From assembly GCA_025617745.1 (NCBI GenBank), contig CM046869.1, forward strand, positions 14,403,168 through 14,467,167: a stretch of DNA of 64,000 nt, given 5' to 3'. This DNA comes from Heliocidaris erythrogramma (taxonomy: Eukaryota; Echinodermata; Echinoidea; Camarodonta; Echinometridae). Shown piece by piece: positions 44,869-55,947 of the stretch (position 1 is its first letter; every line of letters starts with the position of its first letter). The translations under genes and the position numbers were made by a program. The notes under the pieces were generated by a model that was not told where the DNA came from, ran no database searches, and saw nothing but the letters and a program-made list of their open reading frames with translations.

Positions 44869-45136
44869 TGTCGTATTCTCCTTATAGTGTTATGGTCTGC
44901 ATCACACACATTCATGATTCATCCAGCCACACATGATTACTGGGGTTTAAACGACTATAAAACAGGCACGTTACACGAATGTTCTTCTCGATAGACTTCT
45001 CGCCATGTTACTCACTGCAACTGTTTATTCTGTTCTTCCATGCTATATTGTCTATATCAAACCCTGCCAGTAGATGGCGCTATTCCACAATGGTATTACA
45101 ATATGTTGAGCGTCCAATGATTTCCAGGATACTACA
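44869..45136 (-). repeat. 5' LTR
   Basis: On the plus strand it runs from tgtcgtattctcc to ggatactaca, giving TG...CA termini over 268 bp. The element's leader begins just inside it with TTTGGCGACGAGG, a plausible primer-binding site by position and TGGCG-type start. The priming tRNA was not determined. Confidence 0.9.
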
Positions 45137-45539
45137 ATTATTATAAAAACAACATAAATAAAAGCTCTTCTAAGCATCTGGAATATCCGAGGATTCGCCA
45201 GAAATATAGCGATGTTTTGATGTCGTCACACTAGGGATCGATCCTGCTTAAGCAGACGACGTCCTATAATGAATGAACGTAATTGCAATGCAATTATTTA
45301 TCAAATTATAAAGAGTTTGGTATATTTAACATGACCTTATTTCACACCATTCTAAAAAGGAAAGCGAAACTGATTCTGATAACTAAAACCGTTTGATTGT
45401 AAATACACAGGAGAAGGGTCAATGATCAATGAAATAAACCCCATTTTCAAATTGAAAAGCCCTCCGAATAATAGCATGGATGGTATTCGTTCCCTCTTGA
45501 AACGCCGAACATGCCCCGGTGCAAGCAGCTGAAAATTTT

Positions 45540-45784
45540 TACTCCCAGTGTTAAAGATCGTATGCTCGATCTGTAATGAAAAACACAAGTCAGAAAAAAT
45601 TGGAACCAGCGGGATTCGAACCTGTCATCTACTATTCTGGTTCATTCTGGTTCACGGCAAAGTCTGGTGGTTAAGTCGCTGCCCGGCAAGCAGTAGATGA
45701 CAGGTTCGAATCCCGCTGGTTCCAATTTTTTCTGACTTGTGTTTTTCATTACAGATCGAGCATACGATCTTTAACACTGGGAGT
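45540..45784. mobile_element. Palindromic element with tRNA-like arms
   Basis: Left arm 45540-45633 and right arm 45692-45784 are nearly perfect inverses of about 93 bp. Each arm has a canonical B box (ggttcgaatcc or its inverse), and the 58-bp centre holds tctggtggttaag, an A-box-like motif that pairs with the right-arm B box as in a tRNA. A third, direct copy of the right half lies at 45930-46102. Confidence 0.8.
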
Positions 45785-45929
45785 AAAATGCCTAAAAATT
45801 TGTTTACAAATTAAAATTCCTCCCATCAAGCTTCTTCGTTTACTAACCATTGTCTACGGCGGACCGTTTGAATATTAATGAGTCAGAAAGAAGAGGATCT
45901 TGGGTATTTGATTCCAGTTTCATCGTGAC

Positions 45930-46102
45930 TTTGCCGTGAACCAGAATAGCCTGGTGGTTAAGTCGCTGCCCGGCAAGCAGTAGATGACAGGTTCGAATCC
46001 CGCTGGTTCCATTTTTTTTTTCCAAACTTGTGTTTTTCATTACAGATCGAGCATACGATCTTTAACACTGGGAGTAAAATGCCTAAAAATTTGTTTACAA
46101 GA
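45930..46102 (+). repeat. Direct copy of the tRNA-like half element
   Basis: The A-box-like cctggtggttaag (about 45950) and ggttcgaatcc (45990-46000) are followed by cgctggttcca and a T run, then the same cattacagatcgagcatacg and taaaatgcctaaaaatttg tail as at 45750-45808. The loop between would read ccggcaa, giving a GGC (Ala-like) anticodon, but position 33 is C instead of T and the acceptor stem does not pair, so this is a tRNA-derived repeat rather than a tRNA gene. Confidence 0.65.
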
Positions 46103-47981
46103 TTTATGTTGTTTTGGGGTTTTTTTTCTCTGGAAATATGAATTTTTGTTTGCAACTATGATGTACGGAAATTGATCATATAAGGAAAAAAAGGAAAACC
46201 AAAACCACTTGTCAGTTTGAGAATTAAGAGTATATGATTAAGGATATCAATTAATTTATCCACAGTTTTTGTTTATGGAAATTTTTCAATATTCAAGTAA
46301 TATCAATTTCCTTTGAAGCCTTTTGTTAGACGAAAATTTAAACTGTTTTAGAATATTATCATATTTGTAGGATGTGTCATATATGATGATTGCAATTTGT
46401 ACCATGATTGTAATTTGTTTCCAGAGAGAAAAGAATAAAAACTGATTATAATAAAAAAAAAAGATATATAAAAATTCACATAATTGATTCATTAATGAGA
46501 TAATTTAATCATTATAATTAATAATTCATGCTGCCATCAAGTCACCTTTTTTCTCCTTTTTTTCGTTGCTCAAAAAAAATGATACCATACATAAAATGCA
46601 CGAAAATTGTTCGAAAATTTCTACTCAGCGAGCCGCGCCGCGCCGCGACTGTTCAGTAAAAGCCCGTACTGATTACCTTCTTCTTCTTCTTTCGTTGTAT
46701 GGTATCGGCAATCAGTCAAATTTGACTATTGTTGCCAATGACGTTATACATGTAATTCAAATTCAGTATTTCTGACTCCTTCTCTCTTTTAATTTACATT
46801 TAGAATCAAGTAACATTTAATACTGTATTTAATCTGTATTTAAAGCTTAATAAGAAAATAACAAAACACCACATGCTTTAGCTCAGTTCCAACGAGCGCT
46901 TGCCTAGCCCTTTCATAGATGCAATCTTACCGATACGGAGCGGTACCGATTACTGTGTATACGGTACGTACCAACGAACGTAGAGGGCGGCAACACTTTG
47001 CAGTCTTGCTATGAGGAAGGTTCACTTCTTACGCGCAAGCAGTTGAAGTGCGCGCACATTTTGGTAGGCATGCCAACAAAACCATAAATCGAAGTAATAC
47101 AATGACGGATTGATAGCGACATGAAGACAAAAGGAGATACTATGAATAGATGCAGATTTCAAAAGAAATATATAATGCAAGAATACATTATTTAAAACAT
47201 TATGCTATTCATGATACCGTGTAAATTTTATTTCTATAATCTATAATCTTATCGTAAATCGGCACCTTTGTGATCAGTGATTGTACCAGTGTGCTAAATT
47301 CATGACGTTTTCGGCAAGCTGATTTTGTGACCACTCGCAATGCATTTCGGGATAGGGGTAACCTCTCTCCCGCTGCGGGCGTACTGCTGAAATTAAATAA
47401 AATCCATTCGCTGATCCATCAAAATGCGGTACCAATGAATGCGTCGTCTGCTGAGCTTGTTAACGGTATACAGTCTAGCTAGCGTCAGCGTAGGCGGCTG
47501 GGCAAGGCGAGGGAAAGGTATCGAGCGTCATGCAATCTCGCTGCACTGGACGTGCCCGAGGACGTATATATAGCTGTGCTGTCAGGGTATGAATATTTCA
47601 TAATTTATGATAACGGCTAAACACATCCATAAAACAAAAACAAACAAACAGCAACAACCACAACGTTAAAGGCAACACCAGTGATTCTTGCTGCAGGGAA
47701 TTTAATTGGAAATTGGAAATTTCGACATGAATTCAATTCATATCTTTTATTTAAAAAGTTTTAAATAATTCTATTCATTAATTTTTGGTTATTCATGATT
47801 TATTTTTAGTATTATTTTTTTAGTTTTTTTTTAAATTAATTAATAATCAATATTATTATTATTAGGTGTGTATTTATGTATGTATATATTCATTTATTAA
47901 CCTATTTCATTGTTATTTTTAGAGGAGGGGTTAAGCTAAATTTAATTTGACATCGCCACCACTTCTATTCAGACCTCACCC
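46103..47981. other. Repeat-derived DNA without a gene
   Basis: 46595-46665 carries an inverted relative of the CpG cassette module (gttcgaaaatttctac, then gccgcgccgcgccgcgac, then tgttcagtaaaagcc). 46670-46950 is a direct copy of 28115-28440. 46965-47030 is inverted at 53755-53822. No coding exon was recognised. Confidence 0.5.
46965..47030 (+). repeat. Short repeat inverted at 53.76-53.82 kb
   Basis: cgtaccaacgaacgtagagg and gcaacactttgcagtcttgc and tatgaggaaggttcact occur in inverse order and orientation at 53755-53822, almost identical over about 65 bp despite 6.7 kb separation. Confidence 0.8.
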
Positions 47982-48324
47982 AGGGGCGGATCCAGGACTG
48001 AGTATAAGAGGGGGCACACAAATGAAGGTTTGTCAAGGTAGACCCTATTTTGTTGGTCTCGCCAGCTTCTTGAAATGTCGCTCGGGGGCGGGGGGGCGTT
48101 TGTCAACAACAACAAAATTTTGCCAGACAGACCTTCAAAATTTGCTCAGTGGGTGAGGGGGGGGGGGGGGGTTATGGGGGTCCAGTTTCCCCTCCATAAT
48201 TTGCTGACAAGCAAAAAAAAAAAGACAAGAAAAAAGGTCTTCATTATAAAAGGGGACACAAAATGCATACTTCTCTTCCAAGGGGGGGGGGCAGGGGCCG
48301 GAAGTGCCCCCTGGATCCGCCCCT
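47982..48324. mobile_element. G-run MITE with aggggcggatccag ends
   Basis: The termini aggggcggatccag and ctggatccgcccct are perfect inverses. Inside are several G runs (48086-48096, 48158-48170, 48282-48291) and ctgacaagcaaaaaa, a phrase shared with fragments at 24.89 and 26.1 kb. No target duplication is evident. Confidence 0.8.
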
Positions 48325-48840
48325 TCTCTCTTTTCCTTTTCACCATATCTTCTCAGTTTCGCCTTTTCTCATCTTTTTGTCTTCCCTCTCTATCTCATAC
48401 ATACACCTTGATCACACGTCCTGGTTCATTCACCCCTCCCCTATATGATTCATTTCATTGATATAATGTGAAAGGACCTTTATCATGTTCACAGAATAAT
48501 TTTCAATTACAAGTATATATTTCTCACAATCAAGATTTAAGGTACAATAGTTTATACACATCGATTCAGAAATACGTTTATATTTTTTTACTTTTTAATG
48601 AATATTTTCTTGCATGCAGAAATGAGGACAGTTTTTAGAGAAGTTTAGACATTGTCTTACTTCTTAATATACTACAATACAATATAGTTCCATCACAGCC
48701 GACTTGTCAAGGTCAAATAATATTCTCTTAGTACAAATTATGGACATGCATTTAAAAAAAAAGAATTTCAATCTAAATGAATCACTCGTTATTAACTTCA
48801 ATCCCTTTCCAAGAAGTAAATGATTTGAATTACAATTTAA

Positions 48841-49619
48841 CCCTAACTAGGCCCCCCCCCCCCCAAGATCTCGACAACGGTTGACTCTGCGCGCATGAAA
48901 TTGGGCACAGATGTAGATTAACTTGTGTAGAACACAATCCCAAAGTAATTTTTTCAATATTCTTGTTTGTTTTTTTTTAATTAAATTATTTTATTACATA
49001 ATATGCAAATTTTTTCGATTTTTTTTTTCTCAAAATGGTAAATTTTGCTATATGAAGATGAAAATGGATTGAATATTGGCTGTAACTGGACCTCTAAGAC
49101 TGACAAATAGATAAAAAGAAAGAAAATTGGGTGAAAAGGTGTTTTATTAAATTTGCATAACTCATTAGTATGCAAATTAGCTGTGTCATGTGTATTACAA
49201 GCCAATAATGTATTTCTTTGTTTTATTCTTGTGTATTTCTTTGTTTTTAATCTTATGTATTGTTTTGTTTTTGAATTTTAATGTATTCTATTGTTTGCCA
49301 ACAATAAAGCATATTTGTTAAATAAATATTGTGATAATAAACAAGACATTGTAATGATTACTAGGAATGGTTACCTTTTTTGCCATAGGCTAATACACAC
49401 ATGAATGGAGAATTTGATCATTTTGCTTGACATGTGATCAATAATTGTAATCTGACACCAGAACCGTATGACCGATCCACATAAATGAGGTATCAAAATG
49501 TACGTGAAACATCAGGGAAAGAAGTAATGAAATTTGAGCGCGAAAGATTCAGCCGTCGCGAGGCCACGTACAAAATTCGGGAGGGGGGGGGGCCTCCCAG
49601 GCCCCCGGCCTAGTTAGGG
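48841..49619. mobile_element. piggyBac-type non-autonomous element (TTAA)
   Basis: The ends CCCTAACTAGGCC and GGCCTAGTTAGGG are perfect 13-bp inverses, and TTAA flanks both sides (48837-48840 and 49620-49623). TTAA targets with CCC-starting termini characterise piggyBac. The 779-bp interior has C and G runs next to the ends and no transposase. Confidence 0.85.
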
Positions 49620-49623
49620 TTAA

Positions 49624-50224
49624 AGATTATTTACCCACTACACCCCTACAAAAGAAGAAATGACATAAGAAATAAATGACCATCTAATTTCTGTTGAACA
49701 CACACCAATGACAACAATTTTACTCCTAAAAAACAAAGATAATTTTGACAGTTGTAAGAACTCTTTAATGATCCATCTCCTTTTAGGTTGGTACATGTAT
49801 AGTGCATGTTACTATTATTATAAATCCAACTATAAAAAAGGGCAGGAGGAACACACATAGAGATCTAATTAGATAGTTTTAAGTCAAGTGTTGAATAGTA
49901 TCGTTTTTCTCAGTAGATAATGAATAAAATAATAATTTACTTAATAATTTATAAATTCATAGAATCAGATAAGATTATTATTAGTTTGTGATACACTGCG
50001 GGCAGATTTAATAAAGGAGTGGCCCTGGCAGTGCTTATTTTAATATCATTTAGGGGCCCTGTAATCTCACTATATAGGCCACACAGAAGAGGAAGACCTC
50101 ATCACAATAACGAGCTACTATAACAAAATGGCTGCATGTGACTACAACATTTGAAATGGGGAAGGGGTGGGTAAAATGGTCAAGATATAATTGAAGAACT
50201 TTAAACTCCTGTTCAGTCATTCTA
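49624..50224. other. AT-rich intergenic DNA
   Basis: No gene or clear repeat is recognised. Confidence 0.4.
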
Positions 50225-50612
50225 ATTATAATAATATACATGTATACATTTATATAGCGCAACTACTATACAAATATACTATTTGCCCTTTAATTACCGC
50301 AGCTTTAGCTGAGCCGCCATGAAAGGCGCTAAGGCATTTAAGCAATTTCTCCCAACCGGTACCCATTTACTTCACCTGGGTGGAGAGTGACAAATGTAGA
50401 TGACTGTTTTTGCCATTAGCACTGCGGCAGGATTCGAACCGTGAACCATATGATCCACAGTCTGGTGACGTATTCCATGGGCGTTAATCGTTACGTAACT
50501 CTATTCATCATGGGGGGACGGCTATTGTGTCGCCCCCCCCCATGATGAATAGAGTTACGTCACGATTAACGCCCATGACGTATTCGTATACACCAGACCA
50601 CGACACCTCAAC
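50225..50612 (-). mobile_element. tRNA-derived SINE, split by a hairpin MITE
   Basis: On the minus strand a tRNA-like head contains tggtctggtg (A-box-like, near 50600) and ggttcgaatcc (B box, 50430-50440). The body follows (gggtaccggttgggagaaat, gcggctcagctaaagctgcg), then a tail with gcgctatataaatgtatac. Between A and B boxes the hairpin 50476-50577 has inserted. Without it the SINE would be about 280 bp. Confidence 0.75.
50476..50577. mobile_element. 102-bp hairpin MITE with 8-bp duplication
   Basis: Arms from catgggcgttaatcg to the G run and the inverse pair almost perfectly over about 43 bp. ACGTATTC flanks both sides exactly (50468-50475, 50578-50585), which supports a hAT-type insertion into the SINE. 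Confidence 0.88.
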
Positions 50613-51229
50613 ATGCATATTATACTTGAATCCAGATATGATTTTAATATGAAGAAATGGGGTAACCTCGCTATTCATAAGGACCGCTTATTCATAATGC
50701 ATGAGTAAATGAATAGCGGTCCTTCTAAATAGACAAATTACCATTATTCATAACTATTCATAAGAACTGCTATTCATAACGTGTGTTAAATGAATATAGT
50801 GGTTTTCTATGAATAGCTGTCCTTTTGAATACCAAGCGGACCCAGAAGAGATACATGTTGATCAAAGCAGGGGGCTATTTTACAGAAGAGCTGAAGTAGA
50901 AATCCATATCTGTCGAAAGAAAAGAGGAAAGATTTTAGAAAATAGCATCCATTGTGTATTTGATAATTAAACAAGCAACAATTAGAATTAAAATAGAACC
51001 CTGAAACTTCGAGCTTCCTATTAACACAGTTAGCATCAACTCTTTATATGAAATGGAATAATAAGTGTGAATTCTCAAAAGTATTTAAAGAGGAAAAAAG
51101 TTTGACACATAAAATTTTCAAGGCTATTCAAAAGCAACCAAATTAGTAAAGTCTGAAGAAAATTCAGTTGGTATGTTCATGTGAAAAAAAAAATGTGTAC
51201 CTAGATTGTATTGAGGTACTAATAACAAC
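50613..51229. other. Intergenic DNA with internal repeats
   Basis: 50660-50830 repeats phrases like ctattcataaggaccgct with inverse forms (atgaatagcggtcctt, gaatagctgtcctttt), so it is a diverged small inverted-repeat element. No gene. Confidence 0.5.
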
Positions 51230-51435
51230 CAGGGGCGTCGATTATGCAATGGCAGTTGCCCCCCCCCCCCCCCGATAATATTGAGAGGGCAAATATATCA
51301 TTTTGCCCCCCTCCCCCGTAACCGTGGATAAGCTGGTAATTAAGAGACGTTGAAAAAATCATATAGAGTACTATTAGGCTGTTTTGCCCCCCCCCCCCCC
51401 CCCCCCCCCAATCCAAAAACGGATTGACACCCCTG
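51230..51435. mobile_element. hAT-like MITE with poly-C runs
   Basis: Ends caggggcgtcgat and atwgacacccctg-type inverse (right end, inverted: caggggtgtcaat) match with two transitions. Flanks ataacaac (51222-51229) and atagcaat (51436-51443) agree at 6 of 8, the differences being transitions, as an aged 8-bp duplication would. Inside are C runs at about 51258-51273 and 51386-51409. Confidence 0.65.
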
Positions 51436-51493
51436 ATAGCAATCTTACTCTTACAGCATAGACCTACCATGCAAAACTGGAGCAGCTAAGTAT

Positions 51494-53404
51494 TTATTTG
51501 TTCCTCTCAGAATTTGTCTTCATTCTCAGCGGTAAGCCTTCATCTTCATCATCATCTGTAAAATAGATGAAGGAGAGTCGTGTAGAGAAGCATTATTATG
51601 TATTAAGAAAAAAAAATGAGATACGCTCATCCTCACCCTCGTGATCTTTTCAAAGAGGATAAATACTAACTGCATGTACAATCCATCCTAAAATATTTGT
51701 GGATTTTAATAAAAGTGTAATGTATTCACCCATCTTATTTTGTTTTGTTTCTGTTTGCATTAATTAATGAAATTTTTAATATAATAATTAAGGGGGACTA
51801 AAAATTCTATTTATACTGACATCACACTGAACATTCCCTAAAGATCTCATAATTGATTTTTAAAGACACTAAAACAGCTAATTTAATATTACACTGAAGA
51901 AAACAGATCTCAGTGGTGGATAAAGGAAAAGGACAAATGAAATGTCCATTCTCTCAGAATTCCTTTGTTGTTGCCGTTTTGGTTGGACAATGTAAACTAA
52001 AATCTCCCCCCCCCCCCCCCCCCAAGCAAACCGATTCTGGATCCACTACCATTACCAGACCTATAATTTTTAGCTGTAATACCCTGTGGTAACTCCTTGG
52101 TATTATTAAGTCTAGGTCCAACTAGTTAGGTCTAGACCTACCTGTTTATTTCTCACGTCTCATCAAAGTCTTTTATAGTAGGACTTTCCGCTTCATCCGG
52201 CACCTCCAACAGTTGTTGAGTTATGTAGACCTCTAACATTAGGCTCTATTAGATCTTCAAGTAGATCAGCCACAAGTTAGTTCCTTGCCAAGTTTATCTG
52301 AGGGCAATCAAAGTCAACATGAGACTAATGAATGTGATTACTGAACGTCACTGAGTGAAACAACAAAGGCCATCCATATGATATATTACTCTGTGGAGAT
52401 GTATTATTACCTCTCATTAAAAGTGCTTTGTTTCTGGTCTACAAATAGTAGAATCAAGACTAAATATATGAACCCCCTCTCTCTCTCTCTTGAAATTAAA
52501 AAAAAAATGAAACTTCATCATGCTTGCCTAGTTTGAGTTTGACCTTGTCTCAAGTTTGTGAAAAGTTACAAGTTACAAATATAAATAATTATCATTATGG
52601 TTAACGTTAGGGCTTAACTTTGTTAATGTTAGGCCTAATAAGTTAGACCTATTTTGATCTAACTTACACAATATTATTAGGCAAACCCAGAGAATAGGGC
52701 CGGTCTGCGCGTGCTGTACTATATTCATTTATGTGCAAGCAAATGTAGTCCAGCGGCGGCGGCCGCGACGATCTTGTACCAGATTCAGTGATGAAACATT
52801 TGCGAGTTTGACTCCATTTCTGGCCAAAATCGTTATGATTTTCATCAAACAACTACAAATCTGAAACTAAAGCCAATAGGACAATATAATTATCACAGCA
52901 TTAATTACTTGATTTAAAACATATTTGGAAGTTGTTTTGAACTTGATTATGAACTTAATGTTAGGCCCTAGGCCTAACTTTGTTAGGCCTACTTCATTTT
53001 TGGCCTAGGCCTAGGCCTACTTCATTTTTGCCTCTGCCGATCTCCGCACTGTAAAACATGGCACGCGCACGCCGACCTGCCCCTATTTTGTGGGTTTGCC
53101 CAATATTATTTATAGAAAAATATATCGATGATGATTATCACGGCAACAATTCCTTATGTCCCAGCCAGCGCCACCATATTTTTTCATTTTTGTTAGGCCC
53201 TAAGTGTCCGGTCATCCAAATCTGATCCCCCGACATGATCATCATCGCTCCATCCACTCCAGCATCCGAACAATTAACAAATTAACGTTACATGCATGCT
53301 AACACTAGTAACAGCTCTCCCTATTTTGGAATGCCAAATTTGTTTCATCATCATTTCAAATAAGTTAATCTAAATTTATAACTAAAATCAAACCTTGATT
53401 GATC
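51494..53404 (-). other. Tentative small minus-strand gene (three exon-like pieces)
   Basis: Minus strand: a 3' splice site (ctattttacag) ending at 51556 opens a frame with DDEDEGLPLRMKTNSERNK and a stop (51494-51496) overlapping AATAAA (51493-51498). At about 52230-52157 a frame reads VYITQQLLEVPDEAESPTIK up to a donor GTGAGA. Near 53404 ATGGATCAATCAAG precedes a GTTTGA donor-like site. The middle and last pieces do not join in the frame I first read: an alternative internal acceptor in the last piece would give LTAENEDKF and a stop. The pieces look coding-like by composition, but the model is unresolved. Confidence 0.2.
52610..53040. repeat. Second cluster of aggcct/cctagg palindromes
   Basis: gttaggcctaa, ggccctaggcctaa and cctaggcctaggcctac recur in this stretch, like the cluster at 23080-23560. 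53041-53750 has no recognised feature. Confidence 0.5.
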
Positions 53405-53754
53405 CATCGTCGAGCTCTGACTCTGAGTCTACTTAGGCCTAGTACATTATACACACGGTACGGACATGGATCGAAATCGAAATACAGTGCAGTAGCAGCG
53501 AAATATAGCAGGAAAACGTTAGCAACCTCACAAATACATATTATTGTATCGTAAAGTAAAATGATAAATTTATAACCATTTTAATCTTTTTTCTCTTGAA
53601 AATTATAAAAGTCATTTAAAAATATTATTGAACATACCATCTGTTTTTAACATTTTAATTCAAAAGTTTTTTAAAGTATAAATTGAAAAAAATCAAATCT
53701 ACAATCTACCTAAAAACCTCTCTGAGAGAAAACGATGGTCACAGAAATTTAGCG

Positions 53755-53822
53755 AAGTGAACCTTCCTCATAGCAAGACTGCAAAGTGTTGCCGCCCTCT
53801 ACGTTCGTTGGTACGTACGGTA
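53755..53822 (-). repeat. Inverted copy of 46965-47030
   Basis: See the entry at 46965. Nearly identical over about 65 bp in reverse orientation. The following 54120-54165 holds gcgcggccgggcgcggccgg, a CpG-rich tract similar in style to those at 22.1 and 46.6 kb. Confidence 0.8.
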
Positions 53823-54257
53823 GGTATCATCCGAAAATAGCTATGAAGGAGCAGCGAAATTACAGATGTTGCCAAGGTTTCATGAAAGCAGTCTTGCGAA
53901 AATGAAGAGTGAGTTATTACAATCAATTTCACCCTTTATACAATATTTTATATAAGATTCAAATTCATGGTATATTGAAAATAATTTAAGAACTTGTGTA
54001 TCACAGTTCATGAAGTCAAAGGTGAAGGAAATCCTGTGGGGCAAGTTCGAGATTTGACTCTTCTGACAAAGACAAAGTGACATTTCCTATCCAGCTGCCT
54101 GGCTATGATTAGTCTAGGCTAAAGCGCTGCCCGCGCGGCCGGGCGCGGCCGGGCGGCAGTCGACTCCTCCGTCAGGTAACGCCGGCACTTAATCATGACT
54201 TGGCTCTCCTACTAGTACTAGTCCTACTCCTTACTGCGGAAGCCCGAATGCTACGCA

Positions 54258-54417
54258 GGGCAGCGTTTCATCAAACGGTCATAAGTACAAGTTCGCCGAC
54301 ATCCCAATTGAAACGCGTGCATTAAATTTAAAATTAACAATAACATGCGTTTCAATGGGATGTCGGCGAACTTGTAGTATTGTACCGTACTTATGACTGT
54401 TTGATGAAACGATGCCC
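54258..54417. mobile_element. 160-bp inverted-repeat MITE
   Basis: gggcagcgtttcatcaaac at the left and gtttgatgaaacgatgccc at the right are inverses with one mismatch. The arms continue through ggtcataagta and acaagttcgccgacatccca to gaaacgcgtg. The right arm has about 13 extra bases. A minus-strand frame across it is not a gene. Confidence 0.85.
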
Positions 54418-54613
54418 AGGCATCAGTCCTTTGAACTTGAAGTTGAATTTTGAAATGTTGGGTTCCTCTCAATTCCAAGCTCGTCGTATGTCAAAATTAT
54501 ACCATACCATGAAACTTCATTTAACTTCATTTAAGGCTACTTTAGGTACCGTACTTACACAATACTTTCCGCATAACTGTCATCTTTCTTTTCGATTAGG
54601 ATGATATAAAAAA

Positions 54614-55732
54614 GGTCGGCTATAATGGCTAATAATATGCCCAGTATAGTAATCCTCAAATTGGCAAAAATCCTATGTAGGATATCGAAAAAACAGTGAG
54701 CAGAAAAGAGGTAGGCCTACTGAATTTCTATAGACATGATAGAGTGGAGGTATAAAGCCTTAAGAGCAACGAACTGTACCGTCAACTGCTCGTGGTCTAG
54801 TGGTAAAGAAATCTGCATGGTCGAAGTCACTCATGGCTACATTACTGTAAAATAGTTGGTATTTTCTGTCGCATGTACTAAAGGTATGGGGGAAAAATAA
54901 GATAAATATTTTAAATACTTACTTTCAAATTCAGCCCTTAAAAATCTCACTCCTACCTCAAATGGCCGTTAGGAAGAACTTTTGATATTTTCAGCAAAAT
55001 CCAAAGTCAAAATCTTGTCCAAAACCAGAGAAAACCCTGCCGATTTGTTTCGCGATCGCGTGTTGTTTACATACTGCCGATGTCTTAGACTAAAATCGGC
55101 CAATAAAATTTTTGTCCACGAAGAAACTCGGGATCGCAAGCGCACATCGATCTTTACGATCGCGCACACAGAAAATCTGGACTTTTCCGTGTACGCCATA
55201 GGCACGATAGGGACCGAATTTTTAAGGACAAAAATCTTTTGGGGAGATGTCAGCGCCCGCGGCGACCAGGAAATGTACACAATGACTCCGATAGCTCGTT
55301 TCGCGAGAATCAACAGTAAATTACGGATTTCATTTTTGGAAATATCTTTTCCAACATCGGTGAGTTGAATTATTTGTATTTCTTGGATATTTTGGGGTCG
55401 GTTTTTGTAAATTAAATGCCGATTTTGAGTGAATGTTGGTGACTTTTGTGCAGTGGTGTTTGAAAAAGTTGAGCCGTATGACTGCCTAGATTCTACACAC
55501 GAAGTATAGGAATGTAGCTATGAGTGGTCGAAGTATCCTTATTCTACACCGCACGTTCTACAATGTTGCTGGTTCGAATCCCGCTCTGATTTTTTTCAGT
55601 TATGAATTAACAATAGCGTTTATTTTGTTGAAAATGATCAGAATTTCAACAATAAAAACACAAGAAACTTGACTAAATATTCACTTGGTCAGGCGGATTT
55701 AATGGTGGCTGGGCATAATAACGACTTTGACC
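54614..55732 (+). mobile_element. TIR/tRNA-like element split by a hAT-like element
   Basis: The left part 54614-54827 matches 13838-14030, and the right part 55527-55732 matches about 14023-14237, including ggttcgaatcc. Outer ends ggtcggctataatggct and, inverted, ggtcaaagtcgttatt resemble those at 13.8 kb. Removing the insert and one duplication leaves about 410 bp, the length of the uninterrupted copy. Confidence 0.8.
54828..55526. mobile_element. 699-bp hAT-like non-autonomous element
   Basis: The ends cactcatggctacatt and aatgtagctatgagtg are inverses with one mismatch. The 8-bp flanks GTCGAAGT at 54820-54827 and 55527-55534 are identical. Excising it restores the tRNA-like element as seen at 13.8 kb. 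The interior aligns with 15945-16615. The open frames in it are shared only because the DNA is shared. Confidence 0.9.
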
Positions 55733-55947
55733 AAAAGGTCTATTAATTTCCCGGCTCCTGTACTAAAAATTTTCGTAGGCCGGTGTATAGTTTGCAACAC
55801 GCATGCGCGTCAGTATATGTTTTGACGTACATACGTTCGAATTACAATAGAGTGAAAAAAGTGACATTTGATCGACTCTATACATTTATGAGGAAGGTCT
55901 ATTTAGGTAAGTGGCATTGCATATATGATAATTTAATTTTAAAAATA
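55733..55947. other. Short unannotated stretch
   Basis: Nothing recognised apart from gcatgcgcgtc near 55802. Confidence 0.35.

Larger units (their letters stand above)
38795..45136 (-). mobile_element. Ty3-type, mag/SURL-like LTR retrotransposon, apparently intact
   Basis: The element is oriented right to left: 5' LTR 44869-45136, leader, one gag-pol ORF (44695-40586), about 1.5 kb of 3' sequence, a polypurine tract and 3' LTR 38795-39056. Domain order protease-RT-RNase H-integrase places it in the Ty3 group; the fused gag-pol frame and paired zinc knuckles fit the mag lineage, which includes the sea-urchin SURL elements. The LTRs differ at 2 of 262 aligned positions, so insertion was recent. 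It sits in or next to the end of the L1-like element. Confidence 0.9.

Noticed and set aside
45600-46020. Functional tRNA-Ala genes
   Set aside because: The acceptor stems do not pair and position 33 is not T. The sequence is part of a palindromic, multi-copy repeat.
54969-55313. Minus-strand frame conserved with 16065-16319
   Set aside because: The frame is shared because both lie in copies of the same non-autonomous hAT-like element. No transposase motif is present, and the frames differ by indels outside the shared part.
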